NCBI RefSeq assembly: GCF_025264625.1
Contig: NZ_CP093313.1
Location: 1,116,001-1,180,000, forward strand
DNA from: Occallatibacter riparius
GTDB taxonomy: Bacteria; Acidobacteriota; Terriglobia; Terriglobales; Acidobacteriaceae
Reading direction: 5' to 3'
DNA length: 64,000 nucleotides
In this document: positions 1 through 9,427 of the stretch, in pieces
How the letters are laid out: each line of letters starts with the position of its first letter
How positions within the stretch are numbered: position 1 is the stretch's first letter
Made by a program: the position numbers and the translations under genes
The notes under the pieces: model-generated
Seen by the model: the letters and a program-made list of their open reading frames with translations, nothing else
Told to the model about the DNA's origin: nothing
The model's database searches: none

Positions 1-451
1 CAGCGGGGAGCCAATGGTAGGCCGTGCCATGGACGGCAAACAAAGGAAGACATGCTAAACCCGAAATTGCGATCAGGACGGACGTGAGCCAGTACACACC
101 TGTGTCAAGGAAAGTGGCCGTAATGGTCGCGTCGCTGGAGGTGCCCAGAAGCTTTATCTTCATAGGCTCGGAAAGCGCCGGACCGAGAACCGTGAGATAT
201 CCCATCGCCTGCGAGGCGACTCGGACTCCTACCAACGTCCTTCTGTCGACAGCAATGTTCTCGCCTTTTAGAGATGCCGACCATGTGACGCTCTGGAGAG
301 TGAGGCGCAGAAGGCTCAGCGCAATCACAAGGGGGAGTGCAACGCGCATAGCCGTCAACTGCCCCAGCATCGTAGAGATGCCGGCATGGGCTATCACCCA
401 CGCCAACAGCATCACTGCTCCGCACGCGATAATCAGCTGAACTCTTTTCAT
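1..451 (-). CDS. Flippase-like (UPF0104/LPG synthase TM) integral membrane protein, 3' end beyond window
   Basis: The reading frame starts at an ATG at 451 and stays open to base 1, so about 150 N-terminal residues are visible and the stop lies outside. Hydrophobic segments are visible near residues 5-23, 36-55 and 120-145. The stretch around residues 82-115 (GYLTVLGPALSEPMK, then a D-T-G-V-Y helix) resembles the conserved core of lysylphosphatidylglycerol synthase TM / flippase-like proteins, which handle lipid-linked substrates in the inner membrane. The start overlaps the stop of the upstream gene as ATGA, so translational coupling is likely and this is the fourth gene of the sigma-factor operon. 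The family call rests on pattern similarity only; the substrate is unknown. Confidence 0.6.
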   Translation of the reverse strand, partial: MKRVQLIIACGAVMLLAWVIAHAGISTMLGQLTAMRVALPLVIALSLLRLTLQSVTWSASLKGENIAVDRRTLVGVRVASQAMGYLTVLGPALSEPMKIKLLGTSSDATITATFLDTGVYWLTSVLIAISGLACLPLFAVHGTAYHWLPA

Positions 452-1191
452 CGTGTCAGGCTCGCAATCGGATCCGTTGCCGTCGCGCGCCTCGTAGGCG
501 GATCGAGCACGTACCCCGAGTTGTCGATCGTTAGTTCTGAGGGTCCGAAGATTCGCACTTCGCTTGTGGTGCGGGTCGACGAGGCAAGCCAGAACTGGCC
601 CACTCTCTGGTACGTGTGAACGAAATGTACGTTGTGCACCCAGAACGAGGGATTTCGGGCAGGCCGTCCTTCGATGCGAACGATTGCATAGGCATTCGCA
701 TCAACCCAGACCTTTCCGTCTATGAAGTATTTGTTCTCTGTTTTTGGAGTGACCGACAACACGTATGCCGGACCGGAATCGAGAGTCTCCAGCCCGACGA
801 CCTCGAATTTGTAATTTGCTGGAATGATGCGGGTGCTGGTGCGAGACTCCCGCTTCGATGCCTCTCTCTCTTCGCTCAAGATCTTGTAAAGCACATGCTT
901 GCGAATCGCACTCGATCCCGTTTCGGAAATAATCGTGAAGCTCTTCGACCCGTCAGGGGCGGACTCCAGGCGCACCTCTAATTCAGCGTGGCGAGTGCTG
1001 TTTACGGCCTCGTAACGACGAAGAGCCGTATACCCTGTCAGTTCTGATTTACGTTCGTCATCGGCCCGCATCATCCTTGCAACCACTTCATCCGCGGTTG
1101 GAAGCGGCTCCGGGGTCTGGGACCAGGCAACCCTCGCCAGGCAAAGCCCGATTGCAAAGATCGCCGGAGCAACCTTGATAGTCAGTCTCAT
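448..1191 (-). CDS. Exported LolA/outer-membrane lipoprotein-sorting-like protein
   Basis: This is a 247-residue protein with an N-terminal signal peptide (hydrophobic to about residue 24, ending near VAWSQ). The mature part has the alternating beta pattern of the LolA/LolB-like fold (VLSVTPKTENKYFIDGKVWV, then AIVRIEGRP), typical of exported outer-membrane lipoprotein-sorting-like proteins. There is no lipobox, so it is probably periplasmic. It begins two bases after the TAG of the TonB-receptor ORF, with a GGAG inside the end of that ORF, and its stop overlaps the next start (ATGA). It therefore sits inside a four-gene operon with sigma, anti-sigma/receptor and flippase-like genes. A role in envelope lipid or lipoprotein handling is inference from fold and neighbours. 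Confidence 0.65.
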   Translation of the reverse strand: MRLTIKVAPAIFAIGLCLARVAWSQTPEPLPTADEVVARMMRADDERKSELTGYTALRRYEAVNSTRHAELEVRLESAPDGSKSFTIISETGSSAIRKHVLYKILSEEREASKRESRTSTRIIPANYKFEVVGLETLDSGPAYVLSVTPKTENKYFIDGKVWVDANAYAIVRIEGRPARNPSFWVHNVHFVHTYQRVGQFWLASSTRTTSEVRIFGPSELTIDNSGYVLDPPTRRATATDPIASLTR

Positions 1192-1193
1192 AG

Positions 1194-4139
1194 CTAAAAC
1201 TCCAGTACGAATTTGCCGTGGAATGTCCGGGCGGGACCGTTGAAGAACTCGCCGAATCGTGCGCTGTCTACATCGTTTTGAACATCGCGATAGTTGTCGC
1301 GATTGAATAGGTTGTACGCGCCGGCGCCGATTCGCGCGTGCATCTCCCGAATGGGTAAGTGAACACGGCGCCAGACCTGCAGGTCAGTCGAGACAAATTC
1401 CGGGAAGCGATCTTCATTTCTTGGTCCAACGAACTCCCGGTACTGGTTGACCGTGGAGTACGCGAACCCGCTATGAACATCGAGCACCGGCGCAACCGTC
1501 ACTTTCCACGGGACGGCAATCTCTCCCCAGGCGAGGAAGCGATTCGGCGCATCGAAGCTCAGACGGGCGCGCTGATTGGGTTGAATTACCGCCACAGGGT
1601 CGTTCCCGAAAAACTGGTTGATGTCGTTCAGGTCGCCATACGCTCGAGAATGAACATAGGAAGCGTTCAACGTGCTGTGGTGAAGTCGATAGATCCCCGA
1701 TACTTGCAATTCCTTGTAGATGTCACCTCCGTGATTCGATAACTCCAGGATTCCGGTCGGTTTGAATACAACGGGGTTGACGAAATACGCGCGCGCTGTC
1801 AGGCGTTGCAGATAACCGGCGCGTACCAGGAACCCGCTTGTGATTTCACGATTCAACTCCACGTTCCATACTTCGCCGCGCGGACTGTTCAAGTCGCTCG
1901 AGAGAACATTCGAGTACTCTGTCGAACTGACAGCCCCACCGGCGGAATTTAGCTCAGTTACTGTTCGGTTCGGTAGATCGCGAAACGCCGGAATGTTGAG
2001 CGGAACGCGGTCATAGAAGAATCCTGCTCCCCCCTTGAGCACAGTTTTGCCGTCGCCCGTCAGGGAAAGGGTGAACCCTGCCCGAGGAGCGGCATTTACC
2101 GAACCTGTCACGGAGTCCCAATCAAGCCTGATCCCCAGATCAACCGCCAGGCGGTCTGACACAGACCACTTGTCGCCGGCGAACCACGCCACCTCATTCT
2201 GGTGAACGGAGATATTCGACGTTGGCCCGAAGTCGATTCGTTCCAGCGCGTAGTTATCACGCCCGACAACCTGCACTGATCGAAACTCCTGGCGGCCGTC
2301 GTAGGAACTCCGCGCGAAGGTTGCGCCCGCATCGAGTTCGTGCGATCCGAGAAAATGATGGGGGTGAGAGTGATAGAGCTCTGCCCACTCTGTACGCGTT
2401 GTATTACGGTCCTGAGTGTTGAAGAAGCCGCCCTTGGTGGTTTCCACCAGCATCTGATAAGGCGCAATGCTGTTCGGTCGCAGGTCAGCGTCAAATTGTT
2501 GAATACTCACTTGCGAGGTGAGCAGGTCGCTCGAATCGGTAATATAACGGTGCTGAAGATATGCCTCAAATCCGCGCTGATGCAGGTCAGGTGTGCTCTC
2601 TTGGGGCGTAAATGTGTTCAGCCCGTAGTAGTCGAGCTTTTGCGGAAAGACCGCGAACGACGCAGTCGCAGTTTGCTTGTTGCGGATGTTGGCGTCGATC
2701 TGCGTGTATGAGTTGAGGTTTTCCGAGCGCGTCCACGCTTCCAGCGGAGGCAAGCTGTATACCTGCGCCCGCTCATAACGGTATTCAAGCGACTGCGTGA
2801 ATGCGATTTTGTCCTTCACAACCGGGCCCGAGACCGTAACTCGAGGGGTCGCGGCGGCAATCCCCATGATTGTCCCATCGACTCGCCGCATGCGCGGAAG
2901 CAGGTTCTGCGCAGAGAACCGGAAGTTGCTGAAGTTGCCAGGCCGTGTCTCCACATTCGAGACCGCACCAGTGAATTTGCCATACTCCGGGTCGTAGGGC
3001 GTCGAGAAGATCTGCACTGACGACACCACGTCTATGGGGATATTGAGCGTGGAAGTCCCTGTGGCCGGATCGGTTACATCAGCGTCATTGAGAAGCGAGC
3101 CGTTTTGGGATGACCGCGCGCCCTTCATGTTGATTTGGCCATTCCGACCGCGAACGACGCCCGGAACCAAAGGCAACAGATCGTTGAACCGTTCGTCGAG
3201 ATTAGGCATGTTCCTGAGAGCCGACTCGCCGATCGTGTTGATTGCGGACGACTCCTTTGCATCGTTTGCTTCGGCGTTCGCGGTTACCGTAGTTGAATCC
3301 GCAACGGCAGCGACCTTCATTTCAAGTTCGATTTCCGAAACATTGCCGGCCGCAACCGTAACGCCCTGCTGTCCAACCATCCCGGGCGCTAGCGCGGCAA
3401 TCGTGTAAGAGCCTGGCGGAACGATGCCAAACGCGAACTTCCCTTCGCCGTCGCTTTCCGCCTCAACATGGATCGGACCCTCCAGTGACACCTTCGCGGC
3501 CAGCACAATCGTGCGTGCGCCGCTTCCGTCGACCGTAAACACATCGCCGTGGACGCTACCGTCTGTTGATCCGCTGGTTTGAGCGAATGCAGACGTAGCG
3601 AGTAGTCCGAGCGTTAGCGCCAAATTCACGAGCCTTTGCATTCCACTTCCCTTTTCTGAGACTGAGCGACCGTTGAATGCTTTGCGCATGTGCACAACCG
3701 TACCCTTCCGCTCGAAGCAGACTTCATCCATCAAGGTCTTCATCAGATAGACCCCCCGCCCCGACGTGCGCAGCTGATTCTCCGGGGAGGTGGGGTCAGG
3801 TACTCTATCGAGTTCGAAACCCTCTCCCTCATCCTGAACCGTGATCGAGACATCTCCGCGCATGCTGCATCTGCAGCGCACATCCACGCGCTTTCCAGGG
3901 TCTTCCTGGTTGCCGTGAACGATGGCATTCGCAAGTGCCTCACGAAGCGCCAACTCGATCGCGAGGTTGTCCCCTTTCCGGAATCTCGAGACAAATTCCA
4001 TCAGTCGGTCGACTAATGGCGAGATAATCGCCACGTCGCTTGGGTAGGTGTCTCGTACCTCGACAAACGGAGAGGAGTGGCGAGCCTGCGTTGCGCAGGT
4101 GGATGATTCCGGCCAGCTCGTGTTTTTGAACATCGTCAT
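1194..4139 (-). CDS. In-frame fusion: RsbW/SpoIIAB-like anti-sigma kinase domain + TonB-dependent receptor
   Basis: One open frame of 981 codons holds two proteins. Residues 1-160 form a GHKL ATPase of the RsbW type: N-box ELALREALANAIVHGN, G1 box DEGEGF and G2 box GRGVYLMKTLMDEV. At residue 167 a typical signal peptide begins (MQRLVNLALTLGLLATSAFA), followed by a carboxypeptidase-regulatory-like repeat (about 190-270), a TonB plug (about 300-400) and a long beta-barrel. The frame contains no stop at the junction, but the second methionine, at 3641, is preceded by a good ribosome site. Two products, a cytosolic anti-sigma kinase and an 815-residue outer-membrane receptor (1194-3641), are therefore more plausible than one polypeptide. 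The ORF lies 78 bases after an ECF sigma gene, which fits sigma/anti-sigma pairing. The receptor substrate is unknown. Confidence 0.8.
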   Translation of the reverse strand: MTMFKNTSWPESSTCATQARHSSPFVEVRDTYPSDVAIISPLVDRLMEFVSRFRKGDNLAIELALREALANAIVHGNQEDPGKRVDVRCRCSMRGDVSITVQDEGEGFELDRVPDPTSPENQLRTSGRGVYLMKTLMDEVCFERKGTVVHMRKAFNGRSVSEKGSGMQRLVNLALTLGLLATSAFAQTSGSTDGSVHGDVFTVDGSGARTIVLAAKVSLEGPIHVEAESDGEGKFAFGIVPPGSYTIAALAPGMVGQQGVTVAAGNVSEIELEMKVAAVADSTTVTANAEANDAKESSAINTIGESALRNMPNLDERFNDLLPLVPGVVRGRNGQINMKGARSSQNGSLLNDADVTDPATGTSTLNIPIDVVSSVQIFSTPYDPEYGKFTGAVSNVETRPGNFSNFRFSAQNLLPRMRRVDGTIMGIAAATPRVTVSGPVVKDKIAFTQSLEYRYERAQVYSLPPLEAWTRSENLNSYTQIDANIRNKQTATASFAVFPQKLDYYGLNTFTPQESTPDLHQRGFEAYLQHRYITDSSDLLTSQVSIQQFDADLRPNSIAPYQMLVETTKGGFFNTQDRNTTRTEWAELYHSHPHHFLGSHELDAGATFARSSYDGRQEFRSVQVVGRDNYALERIDFGPTSNISVHQNEVAWFAGDKWSVSDRLAVDLGIRLDWDSVTGSVNAAPRAGFTLSLTGDGKTVLKGGAGFFYDRVPLNIPAFRDLPNRTVTELNSAGGAVSSTEYSNVLSSDLNSPRGEVWNVELNREITSGFLVRAGYLQRLTARAYFVNPVVFKPTGILELSNHGGDIYKELQVSGIYRLHHSTLNASYVHSRAYGDLNDINQFFGNDPVAVIQPNQRARLSFDAPNRFLAWGEIAVPWKVTVAPVLDVHSGFAYSTVNQYREFVGPRNEDRFPEFVSTDLQVWRRVHLPIREMHARIGAGAYNLFNRDNYRDVQNDVDSARFGEFFNGPARTFHGKFVLEF
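3642..3653 (-). promoter_or_regulatory. Internal ribosome binding site ahead of the TonB-receptor signal peptide
   Basis: The minus strand reads AAGGGAAGTGGA directly before the ATG at 3641. The purine-rich AAGGGA core sits about 6 bases upstream of that ATG. It decides an internal start for the receptor part of the fused ORF and coincides with the first residue of a textbook signal peptide. Confidence 0.6.
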
Positions 4140-4217
4140 GGTTCTCCAGCTCCAACGCCCGGGCTGCCAGGCGCGCCTCTGTCTATTTGCCGGTTTCGGG
4201 CATGATCCGCGCCCCAG

Positions 4218-4973
4218 CTAGTAGCAAGCGTCAAACACCGATACGCCTCGCGCTTCTAGCCTGGAACGCAGAATTCTCCTGGCTCGAAAGAGACGCGACT
4301 TTACTGAACCGATCGAAAGTCCGAGAGTGTCGGCGGCCTCTTGAAGGGACTTCTCCTGAAGATGGAACAGGTCCAGGACACTTCGATATTCGGACGGAAG
4401 CCCATTTATCGCCTTGGTCAATACTCCCAGTGCCTGTCGCGTCGCATAGGTCCGTTCACTGCTTAGCGCGTGATGCAGGGTGTCCCGTAACTTCGCTCCG
4501 TCATCGGTTTCGACCGGTTGATCAATCGACACTTCCGCGCGAACTCTTCGCTTCCGGAGAAGCATCAGCGCAGAATTTGTTGCAATTCTCGAAATCCAAG
4601 TCGGGAACGCACAGGATTCCCTGAAACTGGCTAGGTGGGAGTAAGCATTCATGAGGCTCTCCTGCACCACGTCCTCAGCGTCCTCGCGATTGCGCAAAAT
4701 TCTGAAGACCTTCTTGCGAATCGTCGGGAGGTACCTCCTGCTCAACTCTTCAAACGCTCGCGCATCGGAAGATTTGGCGGCGCAGACCAACTGCTCGTCT
4801 GTTGCACGCGCATGGACAAGCTGCCCTTGTTCGCTGGCGGTGTTGCTTCTACCTCTCGTGTCGCGGCGATCGCAGCCAGGCGCAACGTCACACGAAAATT
4901 CGTCGGCATTAGTCAAGTTGAACAAAATCGCGGCCAGGGTCGCGGGGTCCATCGCTGAAGGCTGCAGTTCCAT
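4218..4973 (-). CDS. ECF-type RNA polymerase sigma factor
   Basis: The 251-residue product has sigma region 2 at about residues 70-140 (RNREDAEDVVQESLMNAYSH, then FPTWISRIATNSALMLLRKR) and region 4 near the C-terminus (LPSEYRSVLDLFHLQEKSLQ, then SIGSVKSRLFRARR). The frame is open back to 5201, but the ATG at 4973 is preceded by GAAAGGGG at good spacing and the upstream residues look non-coding, so I chose it. It directs polymerase to a stress or envelope regulon. The gene directly downstream encodes an RsbW-like kinase domain, a plausible anti-sigma partner, although ECF factors more often pair with zinc-binding anti-sigma proteins. A paralogue of almost equal length lies at 26361-27119. Confidence 0.9.
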   Translation of the reverse strand: MELQPSAMDPATLAAILFNLTNADEFSCDVAPGCDRRDTRGRSNTASEQGQLVHARATDEQLVCAAKSSDARAFEELSRRYLPTIRKKVFRILRNREDAEDVVQESLMNAYSHLASFRESCAFPTWISRIATNSALMLLRKRRVRAEVSIDQPVETDDGAKLRDTLHHALSSERTYATRQALGVLTKAINGLPSEYRSVLDLFHLQEKSLQEAADTLGLSIGSVKSRLFRARRILRSRLEARGVSVFDACY

Positions 4974-5655
4974 GTATCGGCCCCTTTCGGAAAGGAAAAT
5001 GACGTAGCTGTCTTGCTCAATCGCAATTGGCGCGCCAAAGTTGAAAGGACCGCTAAGTAGCGCAAAATGATGCCTTATTCGAGATCGCACAGGTGGCAGA
5101 GATGTCGAAGGTCGAAATTGCCGCGAGGATTTCGACAGTTGAGCACGCGAATATCCGAGACCGCGTTCGGCAGCGTTCGCGCAATGTGGGCCGTCGGCCA
5201 AGACTCTCTAACTCATCTCCCGCGCGCGGCTGACAACCTCTATGGCAAATAGACCAGCGTGACGGAGAAGAGGGAATGGCTCCGCCTCGCCTAACGATGG
5301 CGACGACGATGACCGCCAGCCGTGCTTGTATCAAACGCGCCAGCAGCCAAGGACAGCTCCCTTCAGGCCCTTGCTACTTATCAACAGGGAGGAACCCCTG
5401 CAGCCGCGGCGCTGTGACACGACCAATCCAAGCGGTCCAGAAACTTTGTCGGAAGGGTGTCTGTGTCGTTCGACATTCGACAATTTCGCCTTCGACCCGG
5501 ACAGTCGACACCCACTCTCACCCCTCATGATTTTGAATCAATCACTTCGCGCGCCACGGAGTTTGGCATGCGTGTTGCCCTCGAGAGTCCTTAGGGCAAC
5601 GGCGGTGTTGACGTTTCGACCAACCAAGCCAATTCGGCCGCCCTGGAGGATGAAC
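4974..5655. other. Non-coding stretch between the divergent sigma factor and small-protein genes
   Basis: This 680-base interval separates the minus-strand sigma operon from the plus-strand small protein at 5656. No frame here has a good ribosome site or recognisable family signature. It should hold the promoters of both divergent units, but I could not identify a convincing -35/-10 pair. Confidence 0.5.
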
Positions 5656-5808
5656 ATGCACGACACACCAAATGAAGTCATGAATGCAGAGAACGTCGAG
5701 CAATTCGACATTTGGATCTTCGAGGCGGATACGCTGGTGGTCTCGGTTGTCCCGCACAGTGCGCCATTGAATGCCTCAATCGAAAAATACGAAGTCCGCG
5801 AGCAATGA
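5656..5808 (+). CDS. Small conserved protein of unknown function, paralogue of the one at 18207
   Basis: I do not recognise a family. The 50-residue product is acidic, lacks cysteine and has the core EQFDIWIFEADTLVVSVVP. An almost identical core (DGFDIWIFEARDLVASVVP) occurs in a second small ORF at 18207-18365. Both start after a strong ribosome site; here GGAGG lies 6 bases before the ATG at 5656, while an ATG at 5650 is too close to it. The alternating hydrophobic pattern of the core suggests a short beta hairpin. Conservation between two loci that share no other genes is the best evidence that it is translated. It lies about 230 bases upstream of the flavoprotein dehydrogenase gene, so co-transcription is possible. 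Function unknown. Confidence 0.65.
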   Translation: MHDTPNEVMNAENVEQFDIWIFEADTLVVSVVPHSAPLNASIEKYEVREQ

Positions 5809-6037
5809 GGGATTCTTTTCCCAGAGTTCCAACCACCCCCGATCGCGCGTGCACGGTCCCATCGGAACGAGCCTGCTGAATTCTTGTCGAAGATCCCTCT
5901 CATTGACTCACGGTGACCTCACGGCTACCTACCTGTTCTACCTCGTTGGGTCATTTTATGAATGTGAACAGCACCAACGTTTGTGGCGTAGGTACTGCCG
6001 CGGAACCCTCCAGCACCACGCCTGCGGGAGAATAAGA

Positions 6038-8977
6038 ATGGAAAAGCTATTATCCGTCGACCCAACACGAATCGGACGCCCAGACGTTCCACCATGCTCG
6101 GACGCTATAGATGAAAGCCTGCTTGACGGAACTCCTGCGCGACTCAAGAGCGACCTCGTGGAACTACTGGGCGAAGATCTTGTGCGACACCGCATCACCG
6201 ATTTGGTGCGCTACGCCTCGGATGCGAGCCCATATCGCTATGTGCCCAAAGTCATCGTGCAGCCAAGGAACGTGGATCACATCGCGTCCCTTTTTGCGTA
6301 CTGCGTTCGGAATGGTCGTCATGCCACCTTTCGTGCGGGTGGCACAAGCCTCAACGGCCAGTCGCAGGGCGACGATATCTTGATCGACGTACGCCAACAC
6401 TGGAGCGGGTGGGGGGTAGAAGACAACGGCAAACGCATCAGGTGCAACGTAGGCACTACTCTGCTTCGCATTAACGAGGCACTCAAACCGTACGGCCGCC
6501 GAATGGGTCCAGATCCCGCCAGTTTGAACGCTGCTACTATCGGCGGAGTCCTGGCCAACAACGCCGGGGGAATGCGATGCACCCCGGCCATCGACTCATA
6601 CCATTCCATTGTCGGCATGAAGATCGTTCTCACTACCGGAACCATCATCGATACAGAAGATCCCAACGCTGAAGGACAGTTCGCTCGCTCCGAACCGCTG
6701 ATGGCCGCAGGCCTCATGAGGATTCGTGAAGAGATTCTTGCCGATCAAGCCCTGTCCGATCGCATCGTTCGTAAATACACGATCCGAAACACCAATGGCT
6801 ATGCCATGCACGCGTTCTTGGACGGCAAAACTCCGGTAGAAATCCTGCGGCGCCTCATGGTGGGATCGGAAGGCACACTCGGTTTCGTTGCTGAGGCTAC
6901 TTTCACGACCTATCGTTTACCGAAGCGCACAATGGTCGCTTGGCTGCCGTTTGAAACACTCGATGACGCTGTCGCTCAGGTAGAAAAGATCGTCGCACTA
7001 GGTGCGTCTGCGGTGGAGCTGATGGTTGGTTCAATGATGACGGCGGCTGCGAAGGTGATGGAGGGAACGCCTGCCTATTGGAGGAACGTAGACGAGAAGA
7101 ACGCGGTCTTGCTTGTCGAGTTTGGCCTGGACACAGACAAAGAGTTGGAAGATATTGAGCGTAAGGTGGACGAGGGCCTTAGCGCAGTAAACCTTTTGCA
7201 GCCGCTCGAATTCATTCGACAGGAGGAAGCCGTTGAGCTCGCGTGGCACATTCGGGATGGTCTTCTTGGCTTTGTTGGCGTCGCTCGTCCTCAGGGCACC
7301 AGCCTCGTCATCGAAGATGTCTGTTTCCCTCCACAGCAACTTGCGGCCGCGACGCACGATCTTACCAACCTGCTCGCCAAATATGGATATCAGCCTGTGG
7401 CGGCTGGACACGCCGCATACGGCAATCTCCACTTCACCATGCTTACCCAGTTCAGCGAGGAAGAGAGTCGCCAGCGCTATGACGGGTTCATGCGTGAGCT
7501 TGTAGAGCTTGTCGTAGAGAAATACGATGGCTCCCTTAAGGCGGAACACGGTACCGGCATCAACATGGCTCCCTTCGTTCGAAGAGAGTGGGGCGATAAG
7601 CTTACCGATCTGATGTGGGATGTAAAAAACCTCCTTGATCCTCATGGCATCCTAGCGCCCAACGTCCTGCTCAGCCACGACCCCTTGATTCATCTTAAGA
7701 ATCTCAAGTCCTCTCCTGCGATTGAGGACGTTCATTTTGCAAGTCATTGCATCGAGTGTGGTTTCTGCGAGCCCGTTTGTCCCAGCCGCAATGTCACTGT
7801 CACGCCTCGTCAACGCATCGTGTTGCGTCGGGAGATGGCGCGGCAGCCAGAATGGTCCAAGCTACTTACAAAGCTGCAGCATGAGTACGAGTACGACGCC
7901 ATCGAGACCTGCGCGGTCGATGGCACCTGTGCCGATGCCTGCCCAATGGGTATCAACACCGGCGCGCTCATGAAACACCTTCGTAAGATGGAACACTCGA
8001 GCACGGCGGAAGCGGTTGCCTTGGATATCGCTCAGAACTGGGGCGAGGTAGAGCGGCTGGCGCGCCTCGGAGTAAAGGCTGCAGACATCCTCCAAGGCAT
8101 AACGAGTCCACATCTACTTACAGTCCTCACGGATGTGGTGCGCAGTGCGGTCAGCAAAGATCTTGTCCCGAGCGTCGCCGGCCCTATGCCGCACGCGGCA
8201 CCTGCGGAGTTGCCGAAAACACAGCAACAAGGTGCCGCCGCAGTCTACTTCCCAGCGTGCATCAATCGCATCTTCGGTCGGGACAATAGCAAACCGGCCT
8301 TTCCGGCGTTGCCGGACGTTTTCGTCAAGATTTCCGCTCGCGCTGGTAAGCCGCTCTGGATTCCAGACGACGTCCGCGGCCTTTGTTGCTCCACACCTTG
8401 GAGTTCCAAAGGCTACAAGCAAGGCCAGACGTGGATGTCGGAACAGATGTGCGACGCCCTCTGGCGTTGGAGTGATGGAGGTAAGCGTCCCGTCGTAGTG
8501 GACGCCGCGTCTTGTACACTCGGCCTCAAGGAAGACATCCTCGAGCACCTCGATGACGAGCGCAGGGAAAAACTAAAACGCGTCACCATCATCGATTCGA
8601 TCGCCTGGTGCAGAGATCTGCTGCCGGCACTAAACATTGTCAGACAAATTCCCGAGATCGTCGTTCACCCCACTTGTTCCACAACACATCTTGGCCTGAA
8701 CGAATCCCTGCTGGAAATATCGAGAGCTCTTGCCGACCACGCGTCCGTTCCTCTAGGAACCACATGCTGTGGCACCGCGGGGGATCGAGGCTTACTGCAC
8801 CCGGAACTCATCCACTCAGCCACCCGCGATACTTTGATCCAGATTCAGAGATCAAGCGCAGACACCTGCTTTGTCTCGGCCAATCGCACGTGCGAATTAG
8901 GCATGCGACAGACGACTGGAAGACTCTACGAGTCCTTTATCTTTGCGCTAGAAGAAGCAACCCGCGTCACAAATTGA
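6038..8977 (+). CDS. FAD- and Fe-S-dependent D-2-hydroxyacid dehydrogenase (Dld-II/YdiJ type)
   Basis: The 979-residue product has the YdiJ/Dld-II architecture. A PCMH-type FAD-binding domain lies in the first 270 residues (FRAGGTSLNGQSQGDD and GGVLANNAGGM), followed by an FAD-oxidase C-terminal domain to about 550 (GSLKAEHGTGINMAP). Two 4Fe-4S motifs follow, CIECGFCEPVCP at 571 and CAVDGTCADACP at 625, then a cysteine-rich CCG-type domain with GLCCSTPW, HPTCSTT and TTCCGTAGD. Enzymes of this type oxidise D-lactate or D-2-hydroxyglutarate and pass electrons to the respiratory chain; which substrate applies here cannot be told from sequence alone. The frame is open from 5771, but the ATG at 6038 follows GGGAG and begins the homologous part. 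It is probably peripheral to the cytoplasmic membrane. Confidence 0.9.
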   Translation: MEKLLSVDPTRIGRPDVPPCSDAIDESLLDGTPARLKSDLVELLGEDLVRHRITDLVRYASDASPYRYVPKVIVQPRNVDHIASLFAYCVRNGRHATFRAGGTSLNGQSQGDDILIDVRQHWSGWGVEDNGKRIRCNVGTTLLRINEALKPYGRRMGPDPASLNAATIGGVLANNAGGMRCTPAIDSYHSIVGMKIVLTTGTIIDTEDPNAEGQFARSEPLMAAGLMRIREEILADQALSDRIVRKYTIRNTNGYAMHAFLDGKTPVEILRRLMVGSEGTLGFVAEATFTTYRLPKRTMVAWLPFETLDDAVAQVEKIVALGASAVELMVGSMMTAAAKVMEGTPAYWRNVDEKNAVLLVEFGLDTDKELEDIERKVDEGLSAVNLLQPLEFIRQEEAVELAWHIRDGLLGFVGVARPQGTSLVIEDVCFPPQQLAAATHDLTNLLAKYGYQPVAAGHAAYGNLHFTMLTQFSEEESRQRYDGFMRELVELVVEKYDGSLKAEHGTGINMAPFVRREWGDKLTDLMWDVKNLLDPHGILAPNVLLSHDPLIHLKNLKSSPAIEDVHFASHCIECGFCEPVCPSRNVTVTPRQRIVLRREMARQPEWSKLLTKLQHEYEYDAIETCAVDGTCADACPMGINTGALMKHLRKMEHSSTAEAVALDIAQNWGEVERLARLGVKAADILQGITSPHLLTVLTDVVRSAVSKDLVPSVAGPMPHAAPAELPKTQQQGAAAVYFPACINRIFGRDNSKPAFPALPDVFVKISARAGKPLWIPDDVRGLCCSTPWSSKGYKQGQTWMSEQMCDALWRWSDGGKRPVVVDAASCTLGLKEDILEHLDDERREKLKRVTIIDSIAWCRDLLPALNIVRQIPEIVVHPTCSTTHLGLNESLLEISRALADHASVPLGTTCCGTAGDRGLLHPELIHSATRDTLIQIQRSSADTCFVSANRTCELGMRQTTGRLYESFIFALEEATRVTN

Positions 8978-9427
8978 TGAAGAGGAGCGCTGGTGGCTCA
9001 CCACGCTGACGGGCAATAAATAGCAGCAGACGGGCTATTGTTCCGCGATCCACCTTGCCGTAAAGTCGCCGACGCGCCCTTGTGCCCGTGCCGACTGCTG
9101 CTCTGGAATCTATAGAGCGCGTAGGCCGCTACACGATCAGGTGCCGAGAAGACGATCGACCTGAACTCGATGAGCGATTTGGCCTGCTGTCGGCATCCGA
9201 GACTCCTGTCGGGACGCCGGAAAAACACCTCTCGATCAGAGAAGTCGGGCTCCAGGCGACCCCAAGCTACTGTTCGGTTTTGAACAGTCCCAGGCGACCA
9301 GCGAACTCGCACGCTCGGTAGCTGTCGACGGACGATCTATATTTTCAACCGTTAGCATTATTCGAAGTGGTATCCAGATTGCTCCACTTGAGCTCAGTCT
9401 TAAAATTTTGCTTCACCTGGGGGATCC
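8978..9427. other. Intergenic stretch with one copy of a dispersed repeat
   Basis: No supportable gene is present in these 450 bases. Bases 9043-9070 match 12358-12385 with two differences in 28. On the minus strand both copies can encode an R-L-Y-x-K-V-D-R-G peptide in one frame, so they may be debris of the same lost gene. Confidence 0.5.
9043..9070 (-). repeat. Dispersed 28-bp imperfect repeat, copy 1
   Basis: The sequence is CCGCGATCCACCTTG followed by CCGTAAAGTCGCC. Copy 2 at 12358-12385 differs at two positions, and similarity fades outside. Confidence 0.55.

Noticed and set aside
24..440. Plus-strand ORF of 138 codons at the left edge
   Set aside because: The opposite strand encodes a hydrophobic flippase-like protein in a continuous frame with an ATGA overlap to its neighbour, so the plus frame is a shadow.
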